A stretch of DNA of 64,000 bases from contig JAJEKV010000002.1 of the NCBI GenBank assembly GCA_021234155.1, forward strand, positions 18,155,592 to 18,219,591. The letters are read 5' to 3'. Positions 21,345 through 33,455 of the stretch are shown piece after piece (the stretch's first letter is position 1; each line of letters starts with the position of its first letter). The notes below the pieces were generated by a model. It was not told where the DNA came from. It did no database searches and was given only the letters and a program-made list of their open reading frames with translations. The translations under genes and the position numbers were made by a program. Source of the DNA: Isoetes taiwanensis (taxonomy: Eukaryota; Streptophyta; Lycopodiopsida; Isoetales; Isoetaceae).

Positions 21345-22947
21345 GAGGATCTTAGAATCTTAATGGGATCTGTAGTGCGTTAAGAGAATCTAGGGGATCT
21401 TCACGAGTTTTGAGAATCTGGGGAATCTCCAAGAGAATCTTATAGAATCTATAGGAATCACATGAGAATCTTTGCGAATCTAGAGGAATCCAATGGAATC
21501 TTCATAAATCTTTGAGATTCTAGGGGAATCTTGATGGAATCTTAGAGAATCTAGAAGAATCTTCATGGGATTTTAGAGAATCTAGGAGAATCTACATAGA
21601 ATCTTGGGGTATCTATGGGAATCTTGGGAGAATCTAGAGGAATCTTACTTCATAAAAATCTTTGAGAATCTTGGGGGAGCATGGAGAATCTAAGAGAATC
21701 TTTATAGAATCTAAGGGAATATAGGAGAATCTACATAGAATCTTGGGGAATTTAGAGAAACCTTGGGATAATCTTTTATAATCTAGGGGAATCTTCATAA
21801 GATCTTAGAGAATCTAGAAGAATCTACATAACATCTTGGGGGATCTATGGGATTCTTGGAAGAATCTTTGAGAATGTAGGGGTATCCTCATAAGATCTAA
21901 GGGAAGCTAAGACAATCTACGTAGATTCTTGAGGAATCTTAGGATAGTCTTTGGAAATTTTGGGGAATCTCAACAGAATCTTAGGGACTATGGGAATCTC
22001 AAGAGGATCTACTTATGAGGCAAGAGTCTTCATATTAGAATGTTGAGAATCTAGGGAGAATCTTGATAGGATGTCTAGGAATCTAGAAAGTCTACATAGA
22101 ATGTGGAGAATCATGTGAATCTTGAGAGAATTTTTGGGAATCTAGGGGAATCCTGATAGAAACTTTGAGAATCTAGGGGAATCTTGATGGAATCTTGGAG
22201 AGTCTAAGGGAATTCTCATAGGATCTTAGAGAATCTATGAAAATCTACATAGAATCTTAGGGAATCTATGGGAATCTTGAGATAATCTAGAGGAATCTTG
22301 AAGAATCTAAGGGAATCTTCATAGCTAAAGAAATGTCGGAGAATCTACATAAAATCTTGGGGAATTTCGAGGAATCTTTTATGATCTAAGGGATTCTTGA
22401 TGGAAATCTTCTTAGAACCTTGGAATCTTCACGAAATCTATGGTAGTTCAAGAGAATCTAGGCGAATCTTCCTGGAACCCTTGAGAATCTAGAAGAATCT
22501 CAAGAAAATCCTGGAATCTATAGGAATCACAAGAGAATCTTTGCGAATCTAGAGGAATCCAAGTGAATCTTCATAAAATCTTTGAGAATCTAGAGGAATC
22601 TTGATGGAATCTTGGAGAATCCGGGAAATGTTCGTAGGATCTTAGAGAATCTAAGAGAAGCTACATAGAATCTTGGGGATTCTTGGGAGAATCATAGAGA
22701 GTCTAGAGGAATCTAAGAGAATCTTCTTAAATTCTTTGAGAATCTTGGGAAATCTTGGAGAATCTAAGGGAACCGTTATAGAATATAAGGGAATGTAGGA
22801 GAATCTTTATAGAATTTTAGAGAATCTAGACGAATCTTGGGATCATCTTTTATAATCTAGAGGATCTTAATGGAATCCTAAAGAATCTTGAGGAATTTTC
22901 ATAAAATCTAAGGGAATCTAGGAGAATATACATGGAATCCTGAGATT
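21345..22947 (+). repeat. ~10-11 bp GAATCT-phased minisatellite array
   Basis: For about 1.6 kb the word GAATCT (often GAATCTAGGG, GAATCTTGGG or GAATCTACATA) recurs every 10 or 11 bp, with occasional drop-outs and 1-bp slips. This gives on the order of 150 imperfect units. A partial higher-order pattern of about three units (10+10+11) is visible. The plus strand is G-rich with C mostly confined to the TCT of each unit. Because the unit is not a multiple of three and TAG/TGA are frequent, it cannot encode a protein repeat. No homology to canonical telomere or centromere satellites was recognised. Confidence 0.95.
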
Positions 22948-23300
22948 TGTTTTGCAGGGTATTTTTCACACATTTTTGTCACCGATTTCTCCAAATGTGT
23001 AGGCCCTAATAATAATAATACCATACTTCAATAAAAAAAAAAGAAATCTGTAAGATGCATAAGATGCATATAAGAAGCTTCGAACAAAACACCAAATCCT
23101 AGTGGGAAACTGTGGCAACTATTAAAGGCATATAGAAAGGGCACGAACTTTGTTGTAGGATCAGAGTCCCATGCAGGGATCAAAATTCAAAATAAACAAG
23201 GTCATATACTGCAAACCTACTTACATAATTTGATTTTTCAATGTAAACCATCTTCAAAAATCTGGTTTTTAGCCTATTCTATGGCAATTACTAGACCATG
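22948..23300. other. unassigned AT-rich sequence with AAT and poly-A runs
   Basis: Contains a short AAT run and an A-rich tract at about 23010-23045. It lies between the minisatellite and the hAT relic and may include the terminal region of that transposon. Confidence 0.35.
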
Positions 23301-24900
23301 TCTCAATACATCACCCGGTTGATATCTTTTAAGTAACGGTACTCAATTCCAAGCAATATATGTGCATCAAAGTATTCATGCACATTTGGTTTCTCAAAAG
23401 CGTCTTAGGTATATTTTGCTTGAAAAATCCCTTTTCACATGCGGCACTACTAGCGTAAGCATCACAACGCCATAACTTCATCATGCTTTTAGATATCTCA
23501 TACCAAATATTTCCATCCTCTTCTTTCCTGAGTTGCAAAAGCTGCCATGCTTCATGAATGCTACATGTAGGACATCACGAGATGACAAAAGCCTCCATGA
23601 ACATTTGAAGTTGATTCATGCACCCTTCCACGATTAGCTTCACGGGACTTGCACCAACACAAAACACATCAACTAACTAATCAAAGCGACCCAAAAACTT
23701 ATTGAATTTACGTCTTGGAGGTCAAACCTTTATCATGTGATTTTTGGCTCAAACATTTTTTGTTTGTATTCAACAAGCCGCTATCCATGTGTGCGGCTCA
23801 TTCAGTTGTCTTACTGCAGTTGCACAAGTATGTTAATTTGAACCTGGCTTATTGAGAACCATCATTTACGGACAACTTCCTTCTACTAGTTCATGGATTT
23901 AAGGGGAATGAATGGACTAATATACCATTCTCTTGGTCATAATGCTCATAAAAACCATTTTGAACCTTCTCCATATATATAATGCAACTTGAGAACAACC
24001 AAAACCAATGTCTGCATGCATACAGTCAAAAACGGTTGTTTAACATATTTATGGTGAGATCAAATCCTACCAACTTCAATCATGCTCAAGTTTTCCTTTT
24101 GGAAACACTTACTTAAGATATTTAGCGCCCACATACATGGAAGCCAAAAGTGCCACAAAGAAACCAACTGATATCTGGTACTCAAATTGAACCATTTTTT
24201 TTTCTTTTTCTTCCCATAATCCCCCAAATGATAGGAAGAAGAATTACGAACCTTTTCATTACCGCCGCCCTTGCTCAACCATCTAACCTCATAAGGCTTA
24301 AAGACTTTTCACATTCTCTAAATATAAAGAAGCCTTTAAACTCTTGCATATGAGGGCTGAGGGAATCGCATTGACATTTGTACACCTTTCAGCAGAGTTG
24401 TCAATCCATTGAGGCTTCGGTGTAGATGAAATTTGCACTTTGAGTTGCGATGCTTGTCGATGCCATACAATGAATTGACACTTGACCTTGGAATTTTAGC
24501 TTTAGAGTGATTTGCCACTAATCGGTTTATGCCCTACCATGACACTAGCACCATCACTAGCAAATCCAACAAAGTTTACTCCAATCAACTTTCCATTCCT
24601 TAAACTGACTCACTAATGGCCGCCATCAAACATGCAGCTGTACCACTTTCCAATTCCAAAATCTTATAAAACATGGTTTTGATCTCTCCACCCGACTTTG
24701 GAAGGACAACATAAACAATCCTCACGTTGCCAATGTGCCTATCTCAGCTTTTGGTTCTATGCACACAGCGGTAAAGGCGAAATTGACTACTTGGGAATAA
24801 CAAAATACGATTTGAGCAGTTGGTAAGCCATCAGTATAAAATGCTCCGAAATCACGTGGGGTTCAATTAGTTTAACAAGTCCACAATTTATAATCGGTGA
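23300..24900 (-). pseudogene. hAT-family transposase relic (ZNF862/KIAA1586-like)
   Basis: Minus-strand pieces line up with hAT transposases of the ZNF862-like group. Starting from high coordinates, VYVVLPKSGGEIKTMFYKIL and ELESGTAACLMAAI lie at 24625-24760. GVNFVGFASDGASVMVGHK lies at 24521-24590. The ASDGA stretch resembles the hAT block around the catalytic Asp. A CFQKENLSM segment near 24075-24130 resembles the FQKE motif of the central region. A 70-codon frame at 23329-23538 ends with AACEKGFFKQNIPKTLLRN, equivalent to the STASCERGFS..N.IKT.LRN hAT dimerisation domain. Stops and frameshifts are frequent and the Ser of the CERGFS motif is replaced, so it is inactive. An N-terminal BED finger and terminal repeats were not identified. 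Confidence 0.8.
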
Positions 24901-24904
24901 AAAA

Positions 24905-26028
24905 TATGGGTGCACTAGGGTTGCACAATTGCATGAAAATCATTGAAGCAAGACGCCAGATCCTAGAATTGGCTTTGCCATTATTATATATATTGGATGG
25001 AGTGCGAGCGAGAGATAGCGAGCTTGCATTATTAGGAAGTAAGCGTCACAAAATTGTAGGTTTCCTTTTTACGGAGCCAAATCAATGCCACGAGGCCATA
25101 ATTGGAAATCATTAGCAGATAGACTGATAATAAGGCTGACTTGAGCAGTTGGCGAGCCATCGCCAAGAATTGATCCCGCGTGGGTTCTTGAGACACGCGA
25201 TTATTTAAGCTTGGGTAAATGTATGACGGTGTAGCATCAGCGGGTGAGCCACGAGCATTGGATTGGGCGGGGTCAGATTCCCCAAGCTTCGTCTCATCTT
25301 TGATGCCATGGTTTTCGCGCAAGGCGATTGTGTGGATGTACATATGCCACTTTTGTCTTGTAAAGAATATATGAGTTCCACTTAATTTGCTTACGGTATG
25401 GAGTAGATAGCAGCCCTAGAAGTAGGGTGTTCTTGAAAAAATTTGAGGGGCCATCAAAATGCGGGGTGTGTGGCGTAAACCATTTAATAACCCACGCTTT
25501 AATATTACCGAAGGTACCAGTATATATATTCTTACTTGAGTTTTGGGCCATCGCGATCATTATCAAAATCGATGCGGATCCATCATTTCGCATCCTAGGG
25601 TGTTATGGGTATGATGTGTTATGGCTCGGTAACCTGCCCGGTAAGATTGATCTCGATACCGTTCGTCTCTTGTATTTTGGCTTGAAGCTATGGTTCTTGT
25701 GCAAGGGTGCCATATTCGTGGCTTGAATTCTTGCAGCCAGCATATTCTATGGAAGGCGTCATCGGACGGCCAAAAAACGATAATACGGCAAAAAAAAACG
25801 ATAATACAGATAGATAGAGATCTTCGTATAAACACAACACCGACTGTACACGAGGTCTAGGACAGTCAAATTTTAGGACATTCCTTTATGCTATGGAGCT
25901 TAAAACTTAAATACATACATCCGCATTACGGCAAGTTATGTCCCAAGCAAAGGTGAGAGGAGAGCTGTAAGCCCAGAATGCACCTGAAGCACAATTTTTT
26001 ACTCTGTTTTCTTTGATCATGTGTGTAG
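24905..26028. other. unassigned sequence upstream of the GSTZ gene
   Basis: This would contain the promoter and 5' UTR of the gene downstream, but no confident TATA box or transcript start could be set. Overlapping frames at 25294-25835 on both strands match no family. The sequence TGTGTAG directly before the predicted ATG could be a splice acceptor. The real transcript may therefore have a 5' UTR exon further upstream. Confidence 0.35.
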
Positions 26029-28640
26029 ATGCAAGCAGAAGAGCGTCTTACACTCTACGCGTATTGGCGTAGCTCATGTGCCTGGCGTGTGAGGCTCGCT
26101 CTTGCATTCAAAGGTTGGATTACGTTACCCATTTTTTGTTTGTCATGTGTTAGACAATAAATGATTCTCAATTGAAATTGGTCTTTTGTCAAATATTTTC
26201 GCGGGAATGGTCTAATAAGCTTAGGGGAAAAAAAATCGTGTTCATTTGGCCACAGGCAAAACACCTTCTTTTGCTATTACTGCTTTTAGGAACAATTGAC
26301 GAGTGAAACCATCCAGAATCATGGGCTAAGAAGGGACAGTGAATACACTATGTTGACAACAGCTAGAAAAACTGGGAATTCTAGAGCAATACCTAAGTTT
26401 TTAACTTATATTCCCTTTGGCCCCCTCTAGGTATTTCGTATGAGTACAAGGCTATCAATTTGCTAGCTGGAGAGCATTTGACTGAAGGTTAAGTTCCAAA
26501 GCAGTTTTTAATTAATGCAGTGGGCTTTTCAAAGTGTTGTGATAGTCATCTGCTTGTTGCAGATTATACTAAAATCAATCCTCTTCAAATGGTCCCTGCA
26601 TTGGAGGCCGATGGTAGAATTGTTGTTGATTCACTTGCCATTCTTGAGGTTAAGCACCACAAGTGACCTTTAGTAAACTTTACGCCTCTGAGGAGAATTA
26701 CCAGCTTATTATTTTATAATCTTTATTTTTTGTCATGGCAGTACCTGGAAGAGAGATTCCCACAACGACCATTGCTTCCGCATGATTTGGCAAAGCGGGC
26801 AACCATTCGGCAGGTATGAAGTAGTGTTTGATACAATTCATTGCAGCAAAATAGCTGTCCATACCATAATATTGGACATGTATTTGAGGGATACTGTTCG
26901 CTTCTTAATTGGTTTTTCTTTATTTGAACCAGATAGATGTTTTCTTTCACTAACCTATATTTTACTTTGTTATCTTGCTATGCATTGCTAGGTGATTAAC
27001 CTTATTGTATCAAACATCCAGCCACTCCAGAACATGAGGGTCCTGGTATTTTTCATCTTCAATATATTTGTATCACATATGTGTTTGCATTCCTCTAATC
27101 CGTTTGCTTCTGTCTGGAGAGTAATATTTAAAAAATCAAAAGAAACTTTAAGGGACCGGGTTAAAAATGGTTTTCATGCTGATGCAGGTCTATGTTGATG
27201 ATAACTACGGGGCCGGACAGAGTGCAGGTTGGGCACGACATTGGATTGAAAGGGGTTTTTCTGGTGAGTTCGGTTGCACGCATACTGATTTGGAATGGGT
27301 AACAAGTCATCTCCAATTTAATGTGCACCAACAGTCAATAAGGAGGGAAAGGATGAAAACAATCTAATAGATGTTGTAAACATTAGAGGTACACAAATGC
27401 TCGCGAGTAGGATAAGACCCTGCAGGATGCAGGTTCCCAGTCAATAGTCCAAGTAAAGATTTATATCATTATGTCATTGGAGTTTTTGCAGTTCTTTTTC
27501 CCAATTGAAATCTTAGAATATGACTTAATTGAGTCTCATATCATGTCCATACATGTCAACCACTAGTCGCACCAAATTATATGGTGATATTCAATTCAAG
27601 GAATGTTAGGATGCCACAATTTCTAAAGGAATTATGAAGTTGTGCTCTGATATATTGGCAAGCATTAAAAAGGATTAAGAAGCAACGTGGGATATACAGC
27701 TGTAGATCTCCTGTTTATTTTTATAATGTTTTGCTGCTATAGTATGTTTTCCATCTGTACATAAAAGCTCACTTATAATCTGTTCTTCACAGCCTTGGAA
27801 AAGATTTTAGAGGACACGGCTGGAAAATACTGTTTTGGAGATGAAATCACACTGGTACTAATTCGATCTTCATTATTACTTATGACAATAGTGTAGGAAA
27901 ATTTGTGATGAAATTATTTAGAACCGTGACAGCTGCAGGCTCATGTTGCAAAAATGTTGGCATGTGTTCTGTGGCAGCTACTAACTTCTGCTTCACGAGC
28001 TTTCAGTGCTTTTCACCTGCATGAAGTGCCCATGGTCTCTAGTTTCAACTTTAAATTTATCAGAACTAACTTGAGATACAATTGCAGTAAGGTGTGTGAT
28101 TGTGACCATAATGTGGCAAACCATCCAGGAACACAAGTTCATGCCAGTCATATGATATTGTCACTAAGTCAGGGTCAAGAAGTCTTGTAATTATTGCATC
28201 CAACATACGTTGAGCTACTGATGAGCTCTAAAATGGATAACCTTATTAGCTGCTTACTGGCTCCCTGGCTGCTATTTAATTTTGCTGGAGAACGATTGAA
28301 TTCAGAAATAACTCGACAAATAATAACCTAGATGTGCATTAGATTTTGTGCTACGCAGAATTATGCTACAGGGAATGAAGAAACTTACTGGCAAGCATTA
28401 TTTTGTCACTTTGGAGTATTGTCCTGAACTGCCACATCTAATGTCTTGACAGGCGGATGTTGTGCTTGTACCACAATTGGGAAATGCCGATCGTTTTAAA
28501 GTAGATATGGTATGCCTTTCTTTTGCATGTATCCTTGTCAATAGTTTTCTTAAAGTGTGCAGTTCTTACAAATTAAACATTTGCAGTCAACATTTCCTAC
28601 TATTTTGAGAGTGAAAATGGCATTGTACGACTTGCACGAG
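26029..28640 (+). CDS. GSTZ: zeta-class glutathione S-transferase / maleylacetoacetate isomerase (3' end incomplete)
   Basis: The predicted enzyme isomerises maleylacetoacetate to fumarylacetoacetate in tyrosine breakdown, using glutathione, in the cytosol. Nine exons join in frame without a stop to 201 codons: 26029-26113, 26431-26487, 26563-26648, 26742-26813, 26992-27045, 27188-27263, 27793-27854, 28453-28509 and 28587-28640. All eight introns are GT-AG. The N-terminal thioredoxin-like domain has YWRSSCAWRVRLAL (residues ~12-25) with the zeta-class SSC active-site motif at residues 15-17. It also has VPAL with the cis-proline at ~59 and DS at ~70-71. The helical domain has NIQPLQN, WARHWIERGF and the KYCFGDEITLADV motif typical of GSTZ. 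The start ATG gives the usual N-terminus. The short last exon, normally ending PAFQ.A.P..QPDAP, was not found. After the donor at 28641 the nearest in-frame option near 29330 does not resemble it. Only the end is uncertain. Confidence 0.93.
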
Positions 28641-30095
28641 GTACGGAACTCTGTTCCACAAATGCAACCAGATGCAACATAATCAAACTCTATTTTGGAG
28701 CACGTATAAGAACACATTCCATATGATATTGTATATGTAAATGTAAGCTGCATCAGAAAATCTCTTGTACGTGGTGTTAGCCTTGAAATAAGTTTTAAGA
28801 ATCATGTAATTCTTTCTGTTATGAGATGAATAACTGTTGGGCGCCATTACTTGCCATAGTTAGACTATTTAGCAATAAAATTGCAGGAAAAAATGGTCGT
28901 CTTGACTTCCCTTGTATCATTTTTTTTTTGTTTTCCTACTTTTAAAGTTAGAAAGTAGTTTGATAATGGCATTCATATAAGATAGTCCAGAAGACATGGC
29001 TTGTGGACCTGTTCAGATTCAATTGAGCATAAACAGGAAAGTGTAGTGGTATTAAGCAAATTCAAGGATGGCATAAAATCATGACAGAATTCTAGCAAGA
29101 GCAGTAGTGATTTATGTATTTCATGTCATTCAAATCTCTCTAATTTTTAGCTAACGCTTCTTATGGGACGAGGACAACATGTGTTTTCTCGTCTACTTAA
29201 ATTGTGAGGACATGCATATGCATTTTGTAGAGACGCGACGCGATATCAATTATGTGGAGCCACGCATATGCAAACTAGTCGGTAGGGGTGACGCTTGCTT
29301 ATGTGTTGGCGTGTTTATGGAATTTCAGCTGTTGGATCTGACTAAAAATGGATAGTGCATATTGTTTTGGAGATTGTGTGGAATGGAAGTATAGGGCTGG
29401 TTATATGACTTCTCACCGGGGATGTTGGAGCCTTTATGAATTGAGCACTTCGAGTCAAATACACGCTCTTGCATCTTTGTCTCTTGCATCTTTGCGACAA
29501 CAACGATGGTCTTGCTTCACTTACCAAGGTCATAATGTAGAAAATATCTAACATATATAATTATTGGTGGCAAGATTCCTTCGTCCCGCAAAAGCAGGGG
29601 CCTTGCTTCTCAAAATTGGGGATGTGAGCACCACATGTGTGTAAATCTGGGGCAAGGTAGCACCCAGCAAGAAGGCATCGTCACCGTTGCGCAACGGGAT
29701 CGAATCAGACAATTGGAGATACAAAATTTGCTTGGTCTCTGTTTGCTTGCTCCAATCGCAGCAAGAGTGTCACAGATCAAATGGACCCCTCCAGCAGGCC
29801 GAGCAATCGCCGGATTCGAACATCGCTACCAAATTTACTGTTTGGACCTAAAAACAAAACCATAATCTCCATCGAAAATTTGCCTATGAACAGATCTATG
29901 GGTTTCACTACTTGGATTTAGACTCGGCAATGCTTTTGGCCACAACTTGGAACCTTGAATGAAGCTTTCCGCCGGATTACGCATATCAGCAAGGGGATTA
30001 AACGGGCATATGGATCTATGGCAATTTTCATAGTTTTCAGCCACAATTCCAGTTTTTCATATGAGTAAAGCTCATAGTATAGGACACAGAAGAGT
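28641..30095. other. region downstream of GSTZ exon 9
   Basis: The expected terminal GSTZ exon and 3' UTR should lie here. Acceptor-like sites occur at about 28886 (TTGCAG) and 29328 (ATTTCAG). The first opens a frame unlike GSTZ; the second gives only eight codons before TAG. A T-rich run lies at about 28918-28930. Small frames at 29342-30044 match nothing recognised. Confidence 0.35.
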
Positions 30096-30638
30096 ATGAG
30101 CTCTTCGAGAGATGGCTATGGCTATCAAAATATGAGATGGGCTCTGCAGAAGCATCTTAGGGCACATACCGTGGTGGCTTCTTTCAAGGCCCAAATCCAT
30201 TCTAGATCCATGCCTGAGATCCATGCCCAGATACTTAGAATCGTTTGGAACTGGGATCTGAGAAGGAAGGAAAAAGCACCAGGGGTATGGCCATGGCTGC
30301 CATGTTGCATGGACAAAACGATAGTAAGATCAGTAACGGGAAGCCCATCTGATTGCCTCTCTAAATCAATTAGCCATGCAAAGATATATATCTGTAATGT
30401 GATTCTTTTGGGAAACACTGATAAAATACTGAACATGTCAAAAGCCCAACATCAGCAAGCTGGCATTATTGATCCTGCAATATCGGCATTGATGGACAAT
30501 TGTACTGAGGTCCTTTATGAAGTCAAGCACAAAGGAACTACAATCTTACCTAGCTTTTGCAAAATTCACGGTGCTCTTACAAGCACTGCAAAATTCACAA
30601 TGCCCACTAAAAACCTATACGTTGGGGGCATTTCTTAA
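30096..30638 (+). CDS. hypothetical 180-codon open frame
   Basis: This is the longest ATG-initiated frame in the AT-rich part of the window, which makes chance less likely but not excluded. I do not recognise the product. It has no obvious signal peptide, membrane segment or repeat. The C-terminal half has KHKGTTILPSFCKIHG and a cluster of Lys/Thr. There is an opposing 103-codon frame at 30125-30436. It may be a fragment of an exon or transposon. No splice context or promoter supports expression. Confidence 0.2.
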   Translation: MSSSRDGYGYQNMRWALQKHLRAHTVVASFKAQIHSRSMPEIHAQILRIVWNWDLRRKEKAPGVWPWLPCCMDKTIVRSVTGSPSDCLSKSISHAKIYICNVILLGNTDKILNMSKAQHQQAGIIDPAISALMDNCTEVLYEVKHKGTTILPSFCKIHGALTSTAKFTMPTKNLYVGGIS

Positions 30639-33345
30639 TTTTCTAAAACTTAAGAGTGCGTTGTGAAATTTTTGCAAAAGACAGAAACCTATTAGTTTTC
30701 CATTAATTAAGGATGACATATTTGTCATGTTGATTGTATTCTTCGTTCTCGAGCTCCACGGTCATCTAATGGTAGCAAATATAAGAGAGAAACTTCGTCA
30801 CCTTACTTTGGTTATAAGAAATATATATGCACATATCAAGCTCCAACTTTGGCTGACAGTGTTTGCATTGAGATTATGAAGCACCCATTCTCCCTTATGG
30901 TGTGAACAAATGAATGTCGGTTAAGAAATCACATTTAAAAAACAAATTGTTTACACTCTGGTTTGGTAATGGGTCAAGCCTAGTGGGTCGACAGGACACT
31001 TCTGTTGTTACTAACTTGAAGATGTAAAGATTGGTTTTGACTACATCTGCTACAGTTTGAATTGAAACTTCACCTTAAAATGCCCTCCATAGTAGTGGGT
31101 TTAGAACTGATACCAAAGCCGCGATAAATTTCTTGTAGACATAAATGTGGAATTCCTACCATGTTCTAAAATACTTGTATTCGATGATAGGTGACAACAA
31201 GCTAGAATGTTTTATATGCAACTAGAAAAGTTAGCGATTCTTTGGGCACTAGAGTAAGGCATAAAATGTTAGAATTACACATTACAAAGTTGATTATGAG
31301 GAAAAGAAGGATCATCTTCTCGAATAATTACGAGGTTACATATAAATTTTGTATCTTAATAAATATGATGGAGCCCCGCTTTGCTCTCAGGGCTTTAGCA
31401 TTTGTTTGTCAAGAAATGGGAAAAGTTATAATGTATTTGATAGTCTACGGTTGTGAAGATGTCATGTAAGTGAAGTAGTAGTAATGAGTCTGGCATTGTT
31501 TATGCTGAGAGAATTAATGTCTTCTATTGTTTGTGGTTATATAAATATTACATTTTAGTAGATTCATTTTTATGAGTACTAACTATCTTATTTGGGGGAG
31601 GTGCATTTTCTTGAAAAAGATGAAGTTGCAAGGGGTTTACTTATATTGGAGGAAAGAAGGAAGGAAGAGAAATTTTAGCGTCATGAGTTGGTGGGTTATG
31701 GGACCCTAATATACAAAAGAGAGGGCAGCCAGGCTGGCTCGGGGACCAATGCAAGTGACCAAACCAAGGCCAGAAGCCAAAATCAAAAATCAAACATAGA
31801 GGGACTAGCCCGATTACCACGAGCTTCGAGGGTATGCCCGTAGCAGAAATCACAATGCTAGAATAAAACAAAAGGGCATAAGCCGTGCCAGATCTCGGAG
31901 TCAAATCAACTACCCAAACTGCACCCATGGATCAAGTGGCTAGTGATCGAATAATGATAGTCGGCGCCCTCATGCGACCCACTTAGGTCTTGGGGCCGAG
32001 CGATGGAAGGAAATTGAAGGAAATGCAAAAGCGTTATTTTTGACTCAGTACAATTCTAATTTGAATACTTTTTACGGAACTATATTTTTGGTACCTATCT
32101 ATCTTGGTAAAAAAACAAACAAATACTAAAATTATATAAATAGTTCTTTTCATTGCATACATTTGGCATCATTTTTTAAATAAGACTCCTTTTTTTTTTT
32201 TTTTAGGACATTGCCAACTCTAATATAAAGATAACATTGGAATTATAGTTCTTGGTTTTGAAGTTGTAAAGGGATGGGTAGGGTTGCCGGTGTTAGCAAG
32301 ATTTTAGTTTGTAGATGTGCATCTGCCATTGTGAGGCATAAGAATCATATGTAATATAGGCATCCATGAAGTTGTAGAGATGTGTATAAAGTTGTTGATT
32401 GTACTTTTGTTGAGAGAGGGAGTTGTAGGAATTTAAATGCTGTAATGTTGAAATAGAAGTCACAAGTGCAAAGGACTTGATAGAATTTCAGGATGATGTG
32501 TTTAGTTGTTGTTGGTTGTTGGCTTTGTTAATTGTAAATGGAGCTATACCTTGACTTCAAAACGCAATTCTATATTAAGAAAAATGTGTCTTGTTAAGGC
32601 ACTCTCATAATACAAATGGATTTGATGAAGTTTCTTTTTTTGAAAGAAAAAAAAAGATTTAGCTTATATAACAATAATTTTGTAAAGCATTCAGCATAGC
32701 ATAAGGCAAAAGATATGCGCCTTGTAGACATTACAAAAGGAATGCCCAATGTTTTGGATATCTAAAGCTATCATGTAACCATGAAATCATAAATAATAAC
32801 AACACTTATAAATTGAGAAAACTGAAATTGGGTCCTTTATAAAACTACCGAGGCTGAGATAATGATGGTGATCTATACTGAGATAACAATGGTGATCCTT
32901 AGAAAAGTTAAGGACTTATGATCCTTGGTTATTTTGTCCATTGCACCCATGGACCCCCAACAACATGGCATGGAATGAGACACATTATAAAGCAATCAGA
33001 AAGCTTCCATATAAGCGGGATCATCTCGACCAATGAATATATAATTACATGTCTCCAAAGTTAAGGTTTAAAGTAATCTTACTCTATATCTTTGGCTATT
33101 AGACAAAGAAGCTTTCTGGCCCGATAGAAATCTCAACAATTGCCAAGATGCAATGAGCAAAACAATAAAAGTACAACGATGTTATGAGTGGCACTATTTA
33201 TGTTTTCAATAAAAGCATCTGGATTCATCTTCGAGAGAGACTTTGGTAAAGAGCACCACGCTATAATCTCATCCAAATAATTCTTTTAACACTTTAGATT
33301 AATTCATATCACGCTAACGCATTATATAGCGAAACCTGTAATTAT
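30639..33345. other. unassigned AT-rich sequence
   Basis: About 2.7 kb of AT-rich DNA without a supported gene. It includes a poly-T run at about 32188-32205 and a short inverted T/A stretch at about 32632-32656. The 95-codon minus frame at 31641-31928 is hydrophobic but matches no family. Confidence 0.4.
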
Positions 33346-33455
33346 GTCTCACCAAATGACCATCCAGCTCATCCTCCTATGCTTTGCAATAACAGGTTGA
33401 GCAAAGTATACAAAACTAGATCTTTTTGTTTGCCTTCTCTTTTGAATATAACATA
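33346..33455. repeat. ~105 bp dispersed direct repeat, copy 1
   Basis: Begins TCTCACCAAATGACCATCCA and matches, with about 15-20% differences by eye, a second copy at 34372-34475. Shared words include CCTCCTATGCTTTGCAATAA and TTTGCTTTCTCTTTT-like sequence. On the minus strand both copies can be read as VIAKHRR...LDGHLVR. They may therefore be two copies of one ancient exon of unknown identity. Confidence 0.7.

Noticed and set aside
21345-22947. CRISPR-like or telomere-like array
   Set aside because: There are no unique spacers of constant length. The unit is a 10-11 bp minisatellite, not a (T)nAG3-type telomere repeat, and the host is a eukaryote.
29329-29358. Terminal GSTZ exon after TTTCAG at 29328
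   Set aside because: It gives only eight codons before a stop and none match the conserved GSTZ tail.
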